Source: Candidatus Sabulitectum sp. (GTDB taxonomy: Bacteria; Fermentibacterota; Fermentibacteria; Fermentibacterales; JCC-6). Taken from it: a stretch of DNA of 5,965 nt. Numbering within the stretch: the stretch's first letter is position 1; each line of letters opens with the position of its first letter. Below, one piece after another: positions 1 through 5,965 of this stretch. The position numbers were made by a program, and so were the translations under genes. The stretch spans positions 1 to 5,965 of the forward strand of contig JAOZLN010000165.1 in the NCBI GenBank assembly GCA_029934845.1, written 5' to 3'. Under the pieces are notes generated by a model. It was not told where the DNA came from, did not search any database, and worked only from the letters and a program-made list of their open reading frames with translations.

Positions 1-635
1 CCCATTGTGAAGTTCCAGGCGAAGTGAAGAGCAGAGACCACCCAGAGATTCCTTGTGGTCATGTAGACAAGGGTCATCAGGATACCGAATTCAAGGCCAA
101 CTGCCACGCTTGACCAGAGGGTTGCATTGGGGTTTGTTGCATGGGTAAGACCACCTTCAACTGCCACAACCAGCAGGGCAATCGTGCTGCCGGCCCACTT
201 TTCTACAAGTCTGAAGATCACTCCTCTTGTTATCAGCTCTTCTATAAAGCCTACAAGGAGCATAAGAAGGATGTATTTAATAACTTCCTGACTCGGTTGA
301 AACCCGGTAATGCGGTAGTTGCCTGTTATCCACAGGAACCCAACTTGAACAAGTATCAGACCGGAGCCTATTGCAATTCCCAGAAGAACTTTCGTGAACC
401 AGCGATCTTTCCCATACTCTTTCATGGGTCTTTGCTCGAATTTCTTCAGGTAAAGTTGATAGAAGTAAGTGGTGAAAGTAATGAAGAATGTGACCTGAAT
501 TATTCTGCCTGGTATGGTTCTAAGAATGTCTGAAGCACTGAGAAGAAGCTTTGCACCAATTCCACCAAGGCATCCTATGCCTATGAATACCAGTGCGATC
601 AGCAGAAGGATCAGCGGGTGTTTTCTTTTCTTCAT
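1..635 (-). CDS. CPBP family intramembrane metalloprotease (CAAX protease/Abi type), C-terminus cut by window edge
   Basis: The first 211 residues are visible; the reading frame stays open to the left edge. The protein is strongly hydrophobic, with membrane segments near residues 8-28, 45-62, 83-104, 121-142, 150-165, 172-193 and 196-211. The family's catalytic signatures are present: EELITR (E132, E133, R137) for the EExxxR motif, H165 followed by ATNPNAT, and HFAWNF (H204, N208) for the HxxxN motif. In the family these Glu and His residues lie inside the membrane and form a metal or general-base site; known roles include prenyl-protein processing, bacteriocin self-immunity and signalling, and most bacterial members have no assigned substrate. 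The second motif is usually FxxxH, but here the Phe position is Gly (G161). The ATG at 635 is chosen because it begins a basic MKKRKH stretch just before the first membrane helix; the ribosome site (GAGAG, 643-647) is weak. It lies 72 bases downstream of the SH3-like gene on the same strand and is probably co-transcribed with it. Confidence 0.9.
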   Translation of the reverse strand, partial: MKKRKHPLILLLIALVFIGIGCLGGIGAKLLLSASDILRTIPGRIIQVTFFITFTTYFYQLYLKKFEQRPMKEYGKDRWFTKVLLGIAIGSGLILVQVGFLWITGNYRITGFQPSQEVIKYILLMLLVGFIEELITRGVIFRLVEKWAGSTIALLVVAVEGGLTHATNPNATLWSSVAVGLEFGILMTLVYMTTRNLWVVSALHFAWNFTM

Positions 636-707
636 AATCGTGCTCTCGATTCTGTCAGTGGTTGTCTTCAGGACTGTATTGCCGGCAGAAGTGTTACACG
701 CCTTTTC

Positions 708-1223
708 TCAGTTGATGGAAACAGATTCGCTGAGTATCCACCCCTGAATGTCTATATTCTCAGGGCTGTCGCTCATGTCAATTCTAAACCAGGTTACGGA
801 TATCCCCACAATGGACACTGCTGAATTGGCAGGGATCACTGCAAGCGGTGTGGAAGTTGTGTCCTGCCCGGCGTAAACCGGAGTTTCCACCTGCGTCATC
901 GCATAGGAAACATACAGTGTGGGAGCCCATACAACAGGCAGTTCCCCAGTTGAAACAGTGGTAGCACCCGGAGGAAGCCATCTGTACCGGAAGCTGCAGG
1001 TGTTTGCCGCTTGCGCCACACCCGGGTCGAACCCCAGCCAGCCTGATTCTGTTCTTACTTCCAGATTTACTTCTTCTCCGGGAAGGAGCTTAGCCCATAT
1101 GTCAGCCTCGGGGTGGGGTCGTATGAAAGCATCAAGCGTTTCCTCTGCAGTGAATGAAAAAGCGACTGCACTTGTGGTGAGAAATGCAGCCAGTATCAGT
1201 GTCTGAATTTTCTGGAATTTCAT
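708..1223 (-). CDS. Exported protein with two SH3-like (SH3b) segments, hypothetical
   Basis: A 171-residue protein. Residues 1-21 look like a Sec signal peptide: a basic start (MKFQK), a hydrophobic core and an AVA site after which signal peptidase I could cut. The mature part has two segments with the look of bacterial SH3 domains. The first, about 32-67, ends in GWLGFDPG (G61, W62); the second, about 112-168, ends in GWILSESV (G161, W162). Between them lies a Trp- and Pro-containing linker with the only Cys (C76). SH3b domains usually bind cell-wall peptides or other ligands, so an envelope location is likely, but no catalytic residues are visible and the function is unknown. The frame is also open from an ATG at 1232, but that codon touches the GGAGGG ribosome site. 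The ATG at 1223 sits nine bases from it and is preferred. It heads the minus-strand pair with the CPBP protease, which suggests a shared envelope task. Confidence 0.8.
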   Translation of the reverse strand: MKFQKIQTLILAAFLTTSAVAFSFTAEETLDAFIRPHPEADIWAKLLPGEEVNLEVRTESGWLGFDPGVAQAANTCSFRYRWLPPGATTVSTGELPVVWAPTLYVSYAMTQVETPVYAGQDTTSTPLAVIPANSAVSIVGISVTWFRIDMSDSPENIDIQGWILSESVSIN

Positions 1224-1232
1224 CTGTACCAT

Positions 1233-1238
1233 CCCTCC
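1233..1238 (-). promoter_or_regulatory. Ribosome binding site that fixes the SH3-like gene start
   Basis: On the minus strand this reads GGAGGG, a near-ideal Shine-Dalgarno. It directly abuts the ATG at 1232, which leaves no spacer for that codon, but is nine bases from the ATG at 1223. This decides the start in favour of 1223 and removes three residues (MVQ) from the longest frame. Confidence 0.75.
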
Positions 1239-1249
1239 ATTTTGCTCTT

Positions 1250-1278
1250 AATGTAATTCCTTTGCGGCGAATGGTAAA
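1250..1278 (-). promoter_or_regulatory. Possible sigma70-type promoter for the minus-strand pair
   Basis: Read on the minus strand, TTTACC (1278-1273; four of six matches to TTGACA) is followed after exactly 17 bases by TACATT (1255-1250; four of six matches to TATAAT). Initiation near 1243 would leave only a short leader before the ribosome site at 1238-1233. The -35 hexamer is one arm of the inverted repeat at 1273-1290, so anything binding that repeat would block this promoter. The match is modest and the sigma factor preferences of this organism are unknown. Confidence 0.3.
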
Positions 1279-1290
1279 GAAGCCTTTACC
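1273..1290. repeat. Perfect 7-bp inverted repeat in the divergent spacer, possible operator or leader hairpin
   Basis: GGTAAAG and CTTTACC are exact reverse complements separated by AAGC, giving an 18-base symmetric element. It lies directly before the ribosome site (GAGGAG) of the first radical SAM gene and overlaps the candidate -35 box of the opposite genes. As DNA it could be a regulator site serving both operons; as RNA it would be a hairpin with a four-base loop next to the ribosome site. No U-run follows on either strand, so it is not an intrinsic terminator. Confidence 0.5.
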
Positions 1291-1291
1291 T

Positions 1292-1297
1292 GAGGAG
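1292..1297 (+). promoter_or_regulatory. Ribosome binding site supporting the 1304 start
   Basis: GAGGAG lies six bases before the ATG at 1304, close to ideal spacing. The competing ATG at 1349, where homology to the family begins, has only GGGGA at a tight three-base spacing or AGGA at nine bases. Confidence 0.6.
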
Positions 1298-1303
1298 AAA
1301 AAT

Positions 1304-2761
1304 ATGCGATTATTGGCGGATGGAAAAACGCTTTCAGGATGGGGAAGAATGAGAGTTACACTGGTGTATCCCAGTTACGGGGAAGAGCAGCATTCACTGT
1401 ATTTTCCATTTGGCCTGGCCTATGTGGCATCATCATTGATGAATGCAGGACACGACATTACAGTTGTTGATATGGAGGGCGACAGGCTTTCTGTGAAAGA
1501 GGCTGTGCTTCGCACTGTACAATCATCGCCAGGCATGGTCGCCTTCGGCGGAATGGTAACCAGATTCCGTTATGTACGCGATCTGTCAGCTTTGATCAGA
1601 AAAGAGTTGCCTGATATTTTCATGATCGCAGGTAACAGCGGTGTAACAACAGTCCCCGAAATATACCTTAAATCATGCGGGCTTAACTGTGTAGTGCTTG
1701 GCGAGGGAGAAGTAACTTCTGTTGAGCTGGTTAATGCGGTGGAAAAAGGAACTGACTGGCAGCAGGTACCTGGTATTGCCTGGCTGGACAAAGGCGGGCA
1801 GCTTGAAAAATCATCTCCTCGTGAGCCCATTCGCGATCTGGATTCGCTGCCGTGGCCAGCCTGGGATCTTTTTCCCATTGAAAACTATGTCTCCAGCATG
1901 GACCACAGGCAGAAGAAGGTAAGGCATCTTGAGACCCTTGCCAGCAGGGGATGTCCGTTCAATTGCGTGTATTGCTACAGAATATATGGTCGGAATGTAA
2001 GACGAAGATCGCCGGAGGCAATAGTAGCAGAGCTTGAAGAGCTTGTGAAAAGGTACGATATAAAGTACACAGGTTTTCCTGATGATCTTTTTACCAGCGA
2101 CCGAGAATTCGTCATGAAGACCTGCACTCTGATGAAAGAAAAACTTCCCGGAATCAAGTGGTCATGCCTTGGCAGGGTGAATACAGTTGACAGAGAGATG
2201 CTTGAGACCATGAAGGACGCAGGTTGTGACTGGATATCCTACGGCATCGAATCCGGCAGCGACAGTATGCTGAAAAAGATGCAGAGGGGAGTTACCTCTC
2301 AGCAGTGTCTTGATGCGGTCATACTTACAGAGTCGGTTGGGATTCATGCGGAGGGAAGCTTCATAATTGGCATGTTCGATGAGACTCGTGATACAGTTAA
2401 ACAGACCGTTGACTTCTGCAGGAAGGCAGACATAACTGCTCCAATGCTTTTTGTTACACCATACCCGGGAACAGCAATTTACAACATGGCTCTGGATAAA
2501 GGTCTGATCACAGATGTGGAAGAATTCCTGCTTAAAATGAATGCGGCAGATGAGTTGCTGGTGAATCTTACCGACTTTACCCGGAGTGAATTGATAGAGC
2601 TTCGCGATTGGGCACAGGGAACCATAGGAAGAAGCTATCTGCTTAAAAGGCCCTTTACCAGAATACCGGCTCTTTTGTGGAAGCACTTCAAACTGCATGG
2701 GCTCAGAGGACTGTTTCACGATATAAGAGCATTTCTTACCTCTGTGCTGGCAAGAAACTGA
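1304..2761 (+). CDS. B12-binding-domain radical SAM protein (first of two)
   Basis: 485 residues from the ATG at 1304. The N-terminal cobalamin-binding-like domain (about 16-165) starts with MRVTLVYPS and includes the family signature GEGE at 133-136. The radical SAM core (about 210-430) carries the [4Fe-4S] ligands CPFNCVYC (C217, C221, C224), then PDDLFTSD, GIESGS (314-319), a FIIGMFDET stretch and PYPGTAIY. A basic, Leu-rich tail of about 60 residues closes the protein. Members cleave SAM to a 5'-deoxyadenosyl radical and, with cobalamin, do methylations, ring contractions or other C-H chemistry; the exact reaction cannot be read from sequence. No DxHxxG motif is visible, as in many members that bind B12 without a His ligand. 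The loop that reads GGPHA in the sister gene is AGNSG here. The start is uncertain: GAGGAG favours 1304, but domain homology begins at the ATG at 1349 (470 residues). It is the first gene of the plus-strand operon within this window. Confidence 0.9.
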   Translation: MRLLADGKTLSGWGRMRVTLVYPSYGEEQHSLYFPFGLAYVASSLMNAGHDITVVDMEGDRLSVKEAVLRTVQSSPGMVAFGGMVTRFRYVRDLSALIRKELPDIFMIAGNSGVTTVPEIYLKSCGLNCVVLGEGEVTSVELVNAVEKGTDWQQVPGIAWLDKGGQLEKSSPREPIRDLDSLPWPAWDLFPIENYVSSMDHRQKKVRHLETLASRGCPFNCVYCYRIYGRNVRRRSPEAIVAELEELVKRYDIKYTGFPDDLFTSDREFVMKTCTLMKEKLPGIKWSCLGRVNTVDREMLETMKDAGCDWISYGIESGSDSMLKKMQRGVTSQQCLDAVILTESVGIHAEGSFIIGMFDETRDTVKQTVDFCRKADITAPMLFVTPYPGTAIYNMALDKGLITDVEEFLLKMNAADELLVNLTDFTRSELIELRDWAQGTIGRSYLLKRPFTRIPALLWKHFKLHGLRGLFHDIRAFLTSVLARN

Positions 2762-2763
2762 TA

Positions 2764-4080
2764 ATGACAGATAACAGCACACAAGTATGTACCGTTAACA
2801 GGTATCTGGCACCGCTTCTTCCCAGGGCGATCCTGGTGATCTTCGCTGCAGTGCTTCTGCCTCGGATGCTATTTTTCTTCTATCTTGGTGGTGAGTTACC
2901 GGGGCCTTCCAGGGATCAGCCGCTTTACATTCGCATGGCTGCTCGAATCGCACAGGGGGATGGTCTTTCGTTCTCTGCAGATGAGGGTCTGGTAAAAAAT
3001 CTGCTTACTGGTATTAATGATCACCAGCCCCTGTGGACCCCTGAAGATGATTATGTGTTTGGTCTTACTCCTGTAGAAACACCAACTGCAGTAATGGAGC
3101 CCGGGTATCCAGTTCTTCTGGGAATTTTCTTCCATCTTTTCGGCGGAGTAAGTGGATCCGTTTTTTCGTTGAATCTGTTATTTGCTCTTGGCGGAGCATT
3201 TGCTGTCCGGAAACTTGTAATGAATGTGTGGGGAGCCGAGGCAGGTTTGATGGCTGGTATTCTTTGGTCTTTTTACCCTCCTTATGTATACTATTCCGCT
3301 TTTGCAATGGGTGAAACTGCTCATTTCTCCATGCTGATGATATCTTCCATGTATATTTTAGCCACAGGAAGAGGAGAGAGCAGGGGACTTCTTGCAGGGA
3401 TATCCACAGGAATTTTCTTTCTTATAAGAGCCACTGCGTTTTTTCTTATTCCCCTTCAACTGGCATATCTCGCATGGAGAAAACAGTGGAGAGCTTTTCT
3501 TTTCTATTCTGCGGGTTTCGCGCTTGCTGTTTCACCATGGCTGGTCAGGAACTGGATATCCATGGGCGAGCCTGTTCTGATGCCAACAAAGGGAGCTCTT
3601 AATCTGCTCACCCGGAATGACCCTTCGATTCTTGCAATCGAGGGAATTCATGTACCAGATAATATTGTTGTTAACAATGTTGATCTTCTGGAATATCCAT
3701 CTGTCGATTCTATTCCCGGCGAACTTGCAAGAAGCAGGGCTCTGGGCCGGGCAGGTAAAACGTATGTTCTCAGTAATCCGAAGCTTATGGTGTGGCTGGT
3801 ATGGAACAGAGCTATCGGTTTTCTCTCCCCGGGGGGGGGCACACTTGGTGCACGCGGAAGGGCAGCAGGCCTGTTATTTTATCCACTGCTTTTGTTCGGA
3901 GTAATCGGTCTGTGGCGTAACCGTTCTTATCCGGAAGCAGTGTTTTTCTTTGCTCTTTTTATTTTGTATCTTCTTGTGCATGCCATGGCTCATGGAGGTG
4001 TTCGATACCGTTTGCCGGTTGATGCCGTATTCTTAATAGGAGTTGCACTTGGAAGCTGTTGCAGGAAGGGGAATCAGTGA
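2764..4080 (+). CDS. GT-C type membrane glycosyltransferase (PMT/ArnT-like, GT39/GT83 type)
   Basis: 438 residues with roughly ten membrane helices. Helix one (about 20-41) is followed by a large outer loop containing RDQPLYIRMA, with D51 in the position of the acidic residue that GT-C enzymes use for catalysis or metal binding. Other family-like marks are EPGYPVLL (112-119), SPWLVRNW (257-264) and HGGVRYRLP (410-418) in the last helical region. Such enzymes move a sugar from a polyprenyl-phosphate carrier to a protein, lipid A, lipid or glycan on the outer face of the membrane; donor and acceptor are not predictable here. The frame is open further upstream, but the ATG at 2764, two bases after the stop of the preceding gene, gives the expected short N-terminus before helix one; its ribosome site is poor, which suggests coupling to translation of that gene. 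A run of nine G at 3831-3839 encodes PGGG (356-359); both flanks look family-like in the same frame, so the gene reads as intact. Confidence 0.82.
   Translation: MTDNSTQVCTVNRYLAPLLPRAILVIFAAVLLPRMLFFFYLGGELPGPSRDQPLYIRMAARIAQGDGLSFSADEGLVKNLLTGINDHQPLWTPEDDYVFGLTPVETPTAVMEPGYPVLLGIFFHLFGGVSGSVFSLNLLFALGGAFAVRKLVMNVWGAEAGLMAGILWSFYPPYVYYSAFAMGETAHFSMLMISSMYILATGRGESRGLLAGISTGIFFLIRATAFFLIPLQLAYLAWRKQWRAFLFYSAGFALAVSPWLVRNWISMGEPVLMPTKGALNLLTRNDPSILAIEGIHVPDNIVVNNVDLLEYPSVDSIPGELARSRALGRAGKTYVLSNPKLMVWLVWNRAIGFLSPGGGTLGARGRAAGLLFYPLLLFGVIGLWRNRSYPEAVFFFALFILYLLVHAMAHGGVRYRLPVDAVFLIGVALGSCCRKGNQ
3831..3839 (+). repeat. G9 homopolymer inside the glycosyltransferase gene
   Basis: Four C followed by nine G interrupt the coding sequence at codons for Pro-Gly-Gly-Gly. 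Loss of one G would move reading into a frame that stops at about 3904, and gain of one G into a frame that stops at 3918-3920. Either change removes the C-terminal helices and the RYRLP motif. Such tracts are known slippage sites and also common places for sequencing indels. Confidence 0.8.
4063..4072 (+). promoter_or_regulatory. Ribosome binding site supporting a GTG start at 4077
   Basis: AGGAAGGGGA lies four bases before the GTG at 4077 and 13 before the ATG at 4086. The GTG overlaps the preceding stop as GTGA, a common coupling arrangement, so 4077 is preferred; starting at the ATG would only drop three residues. Confidence 0.6.
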
Positions 4081-5450
4081 ACAGAATGAAGAGGATTCTT
4101 TTCGTTTTTCCCGAGACTAGATATCCTTCCGGTCAGCCGCCTCTGGGAATTGCCATGCTCTCTGCGGTGGCAAAGCAGAACGGTGCTGAAACTTCCATCT
4201 GCGATATGTCATTCCAGAAGAGACCATTTAAGCATCTAAGTGAAATGCTGCATGAGTTCAAGCCGGATACTGTATCAATCACAGTTGTTACCCCGCAGAT
4301 AAGGGCTACACTTGATGCCTGCGAGGTTATCCGGAAGCACTCACCGGATGCTTACCTGATGATAGGCGGCCCCCATGCCACAGTTCTTCCGGTAGAGACC
4401 CTGGAGGCCTCAGAGGCTGACCTGGTCTATTCCGGAGAGGGCGAAATAGCATTCAAATTGCTTGTCCAGGGAACTGATCCTGAAAAGATCCCCGGTGCGT
4501 GTTTTATGAAGAACGGAAAGGCATTTCTTGTTCCGGGTCGCCTGCTTGTTCAGGATCTTGACACTCTTCCTCTTCCGGACAGAGACATTTTTGATATGGA
4601 TAAGTACTTTCGTACATGGTATTCCATGGACAGGGTTGATCCTGGTTTGAAGGGAACAACAATCATGGGAACTCGTGGCTGTCCTTACACCTGTACATTC
4701 TGCCAGCCCACGTTGTCGGAGATATTCGGGAAGAAAATGCGCAAGCGTTCTCCGGAATCAATAGTTACTGAACTGAAGCACCTTGTGGAAAAGTACTCTA
4801 TAAACGGGTTCATGTTTGAAGATTCTACCTTTATTGTTGATCATAAGTGGGTTACTGATATCTGTTCATTAATGAACAGTGAAGGGTTAAAACTGAAGTG
4901 GTGCTGTAATGTCAGAGCGGATCTTCTTACGGGAGAGCTTCTTGATACCATGGTTGGCGCTGGTCTTGCAAAAGTAAACATGGGAGTTGAGTCTGCATCC
5001 CAGAGGGTTCTGGATGATATTTACAGAAAAGGGATCACTGTTGAAGGCGTAAGAAGAGCCCTGCGTATGTGTATAGCAAGAGGGGTATTCGTGCAGGGCT
5101 ACTTTATGCTAGGAGCTCCGGGGGAAACAGTAGAGGAAATGAAGCTTACAATTGATTTCGCTGCCAGTGAACCATTTGATGATGCTCTTTTTGATATTAC
5201 TACACCGTTCCCGCACACGGAATTATGGGAGATGTCGAAGGATTTAATAAATGCTGATTATTCAGAGTTTGACTGTTTCCACAAGAGTGTGTACAATCTG
5301 GAAGGAATTACTTCAGATCAAATTGAAAAACTTAAGAAAAATGCCTTCTGGAAATTTTATGCCCACCCGGCAAGAATACTGAAGACAATTCGCACGGTTC
5401 TGGGGCCCCGGAATTTCAAAAGAACCATGCTGAAGGTGAGGAGAGTATGA
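4077..5450 (+). CDS. B12-binding-domain radical SAM protein (second of two)
   Basis: 457 residues from the GTG at 4077. The N-terminal Rossmann-like cobalamin-binding domain (about 4-150) begins MKRILFVFPE and has IGGPHATVLP (from residue 96) and SGEGE (119-123), both typical of the B12-binding radical SAM group. The radical SAM core (about 195-415) has CPYTCTFC (C202, C206, C209) for the [4Fe-4S] cluster, FEDSTFIVD, GVESAS (303-308) and MLGAPGET. The C-terminal end is a basic tail. It resembles the first radical SAM protein in domain order and motifs, for example RRRSPEAIV there and RKRSPESIV here, but differs clearly in most other residues, so the two are diverged paralogues with probably separate reactions. 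Family chemistry ranges from methyl transfer to carbon-skeleton rearrangement, and the substrate is unknown. The gene overlaps its upstream neighbour by four bases (GTGA) and its downstream neighbour by four (ATGA), so it is translated in step with the glycosyltransferase and the deacetylase. Confidence 0.9.
   Translation: MNRMKRILFVFPETRYPSGQPPLGIAMLSAVAKQNGAETSICDMSFQKRPFKHLSEMLHEFKPDTVSITVVTPQIRATLDACEVIRKHSPDAYLMIGGPHATVLPVETLEASEADLVYSGEGEIAFKLLVQGTDPEKIPGACFMKNGKAFLVPGRLLVQDLDTLPLPDRDIFDMDKYFRTWYSMDRVDPGLKGTTIMGTRGCPYTCTFCQPTLSEIFGKKMRKRSPESIVTELKHLVEKYSINGFMFEDSTFIVDHKWVTDICSLMNSEGLKLKWCCNVRADLLTGELLDTMVGAGLAKVNMGVESASQRVLDDIYRKGITVEGVRRALRMCIARGVFVQGYFMLGAPGETVEEMKLTIDFAASEPFDDALFDITTPFPHTELWEMSKDLINADYSEFDCFHKSVYNLEGITSDQIEKLKKNAFWKFYAHPARILKTIRTVLGPRNFKRTMLKVRRV
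5438..5443 (+). promoter_or_regulatory. Ribosome binding site for the deacetylase gene
   Basis: GAGGAG lies three bases before the ATG at 5447, inside the last codons of the preceding gene. The spacing is short, but the overlapping ATGA junction means ribosomes ending the upstream gene can restart here. Confidence 0.55.
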
Positions 5451-5965
5451 GAGAACTTACCGTTACAATTGATGATGGAGGGATGCATCCTGAAGTCAAC
5501 GCTGCTATTCAAAAGTGTATTGAAGCAGGTAATGTGAACAGAATAAGTATAATGGCCACAGGTAGTGGTTATGCTGAAGCCAGCATGATGGCCATGATGG
5601 GGGGAATTCGCGTGGCGGCACATCTGGATTGTTGCCAGGGTCCTTTTCTTCTCAAAGAGAGCAAATTCCCGGAATCTTTTTCAGCATGGATGAAGTCAGC
5701 GGATTCACTTGCTGAATCTGTTAAAAACGAGTGGGCTGCTCAAATTGAAGCAATTCTTTCCACAGGCGGGGTTGTTACTGCTCTGGACAGCCACCGGCAT
5801 CTGCATAATCTGCCTGCTTTGCAGAATGTTATTATTTCTCTTGCAAAAGAGTACGGTATAAGAACCATCCGTTCTGCGGTACTCCCGGACAAGTACATGC
5901 GGTTTCCTGCGGGAATCAAGTTGAATTCTCTGGGTTGTGAATTAAAGGAGAAGCTGGAATCTGAG
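5447..5965 (+). CDS. YdjC/ChbG/HpnK-family carbohydrate deacetylase, C-terminus cut by window edge
   Basis: 173 residues are visible and the frame is open to the right edge; family members are usually about 240-300 residues. It starts with ELTVTIDDGG, matching the family's N-terminal NADDFG strand; D10 is the expected metal ligand and the usual Phe is replaced by Gly. H59 in VAAHLD fits the second metal ligand. LDSHRHLHNLP (113-123) matches the third signature, usually DxHxHxH, giving H116, H118 and H120. The following LAKEYGIRTIR also fits the family. Members remove N-acetyl groups from sugars: ChbG acts on chitooligosaccharides and HpnK on the N-acetylglucosamine of a hopanoid lipid. No signal peptide is seen, so a cytoplasmic role is likely. 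Placement directly after a B12 radical SAM gene and near a GT-C transferase points to modification of a sugar on a lipid or glycan intermediate rather than chitin use. Family assignment is firm; the substrate is inference. Confidence 0.88.
   Translation, partial: MRELTVTIDDGGMHPEVNAAIQKCIEAGNVNRISIMATGSGYAEASMMAMMGGIRVAAHLDCCQGPFLLKESKFPESFSAWMKSADSLAESVKNEWAAQIEAILSTGGVVTALDSHRHLHNLPALQNVIISLAKEYGIRTIRSAVLPDKYMRFPAGIKLNSLGCELKEKLESE

Noticed and set aside
141..533. Open plus-strand frame of 130 codons
   Set aside because: It is antisense to the CPBP protease, whose motifs are clear on the minus strand; the plus translation has no recognisable family features.
636..707. Gap between the two minus-strand genes, checked for a terminator or promoter
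   Set aside because: No stable hairpin with a U-run and no convincing -35/-10 pair was seen; it is better read as a spacer within an operon.
1262..1290. Plus-strand promoter TTGCGG-17-TTTACC
   Set aside because: Only three of six matches in each hexamer, and the -10 would lie 13 bases before the start codon, leaving almost no room for a leader with the ribosome site.
2677..2763. Upstream extension of the glycosyltransferase frame by 29 codons
   Set aside because: It would lie inside the end of the preceding gene and add a polar stretch without family resemblance; the ATG at 2764 fits better.
2162..2782. Open minus-strand frame of 206 codons
   Set aside because: It lies opposite the first radical SAM gene, is Cys-, Ser- and His-rich without motifs, and follows from the codon pattern of the real gene.
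5357..5623. Open minus-strand frame of 88 codons
   Set aside because: It spans the overlap of two well-supported plus-strand genes and has no recognisable domain or ribosome site.

Overview
The window is bacterial DNA of roughly balanced base composition by eye, with dense coding, strong Shine-Dalgarno sites and many AGA/AGG arginine codons. The Sec signal peptide, the lipid-type glycosyltransferase and the B12-dependent radical SAM enzymes fit an environmental, probably anaerobic, Gram-negative-type bacterium. The phylum cannot be fixed from the sequence alone. No tRNA, rRNA, insertion sequence, CRISPR array or phage gene was seen.

Layout. Two genes on the minus strand fill the left end. 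The first to be transcribed is a small exported protein with two SH3-like segments (708-1223). After a 72-base gap with no recognisable signal comes a CPBP-family (CAAX protease / Abi type) intramembrane protease, which runs off the left edge (1-635). An 80-base divergent spacer (1224-1303) holds a perfect 7-bp inverted repeat (1273-1290), a possible minus-strand promoter and the two facing ribosome binding sites. On the plus strand a tight run of four genes then fills the rest: a B12-binding-domain radical SAM protein (1304-2761), a GT-C type membrane glycosyltransferase (2764-4080), a second B12-binding-domain radical SAM protein (4077-5450), and a YdjC/ChbG/HpnK-type carbohydrate deacetylase cut by the right edge (5447-5965). 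Gene junctions are a 2-base gap, a GTGA overlap and an ATGA overlap, so these four are almost certainly one translationally coupled operon.

How the genes may work together (inference). The plus-strand operon combines a polyprenyl-phosphate-sugar-type transferase, an N-acetyl-sugar deacetylase family member and two different radical SAM/cobalamin enzymes. This is the same kind of toolkit used on the sugar head group of bacteriohopanetetrol (glycosyl transfer by HpnI, deacetylation by HpnK, radical rearrangement by HpnJ), although the transferase here is of a different fold class and no hopanoid core gene is visible. The best reading is a pathway that builds and radically remodels a sugar on a lipid or cell-surface glycan, product unknown. 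A run of nine G inside the glycosyltransferase could act as an on/off slippage switch, or be a sequencing weak point.
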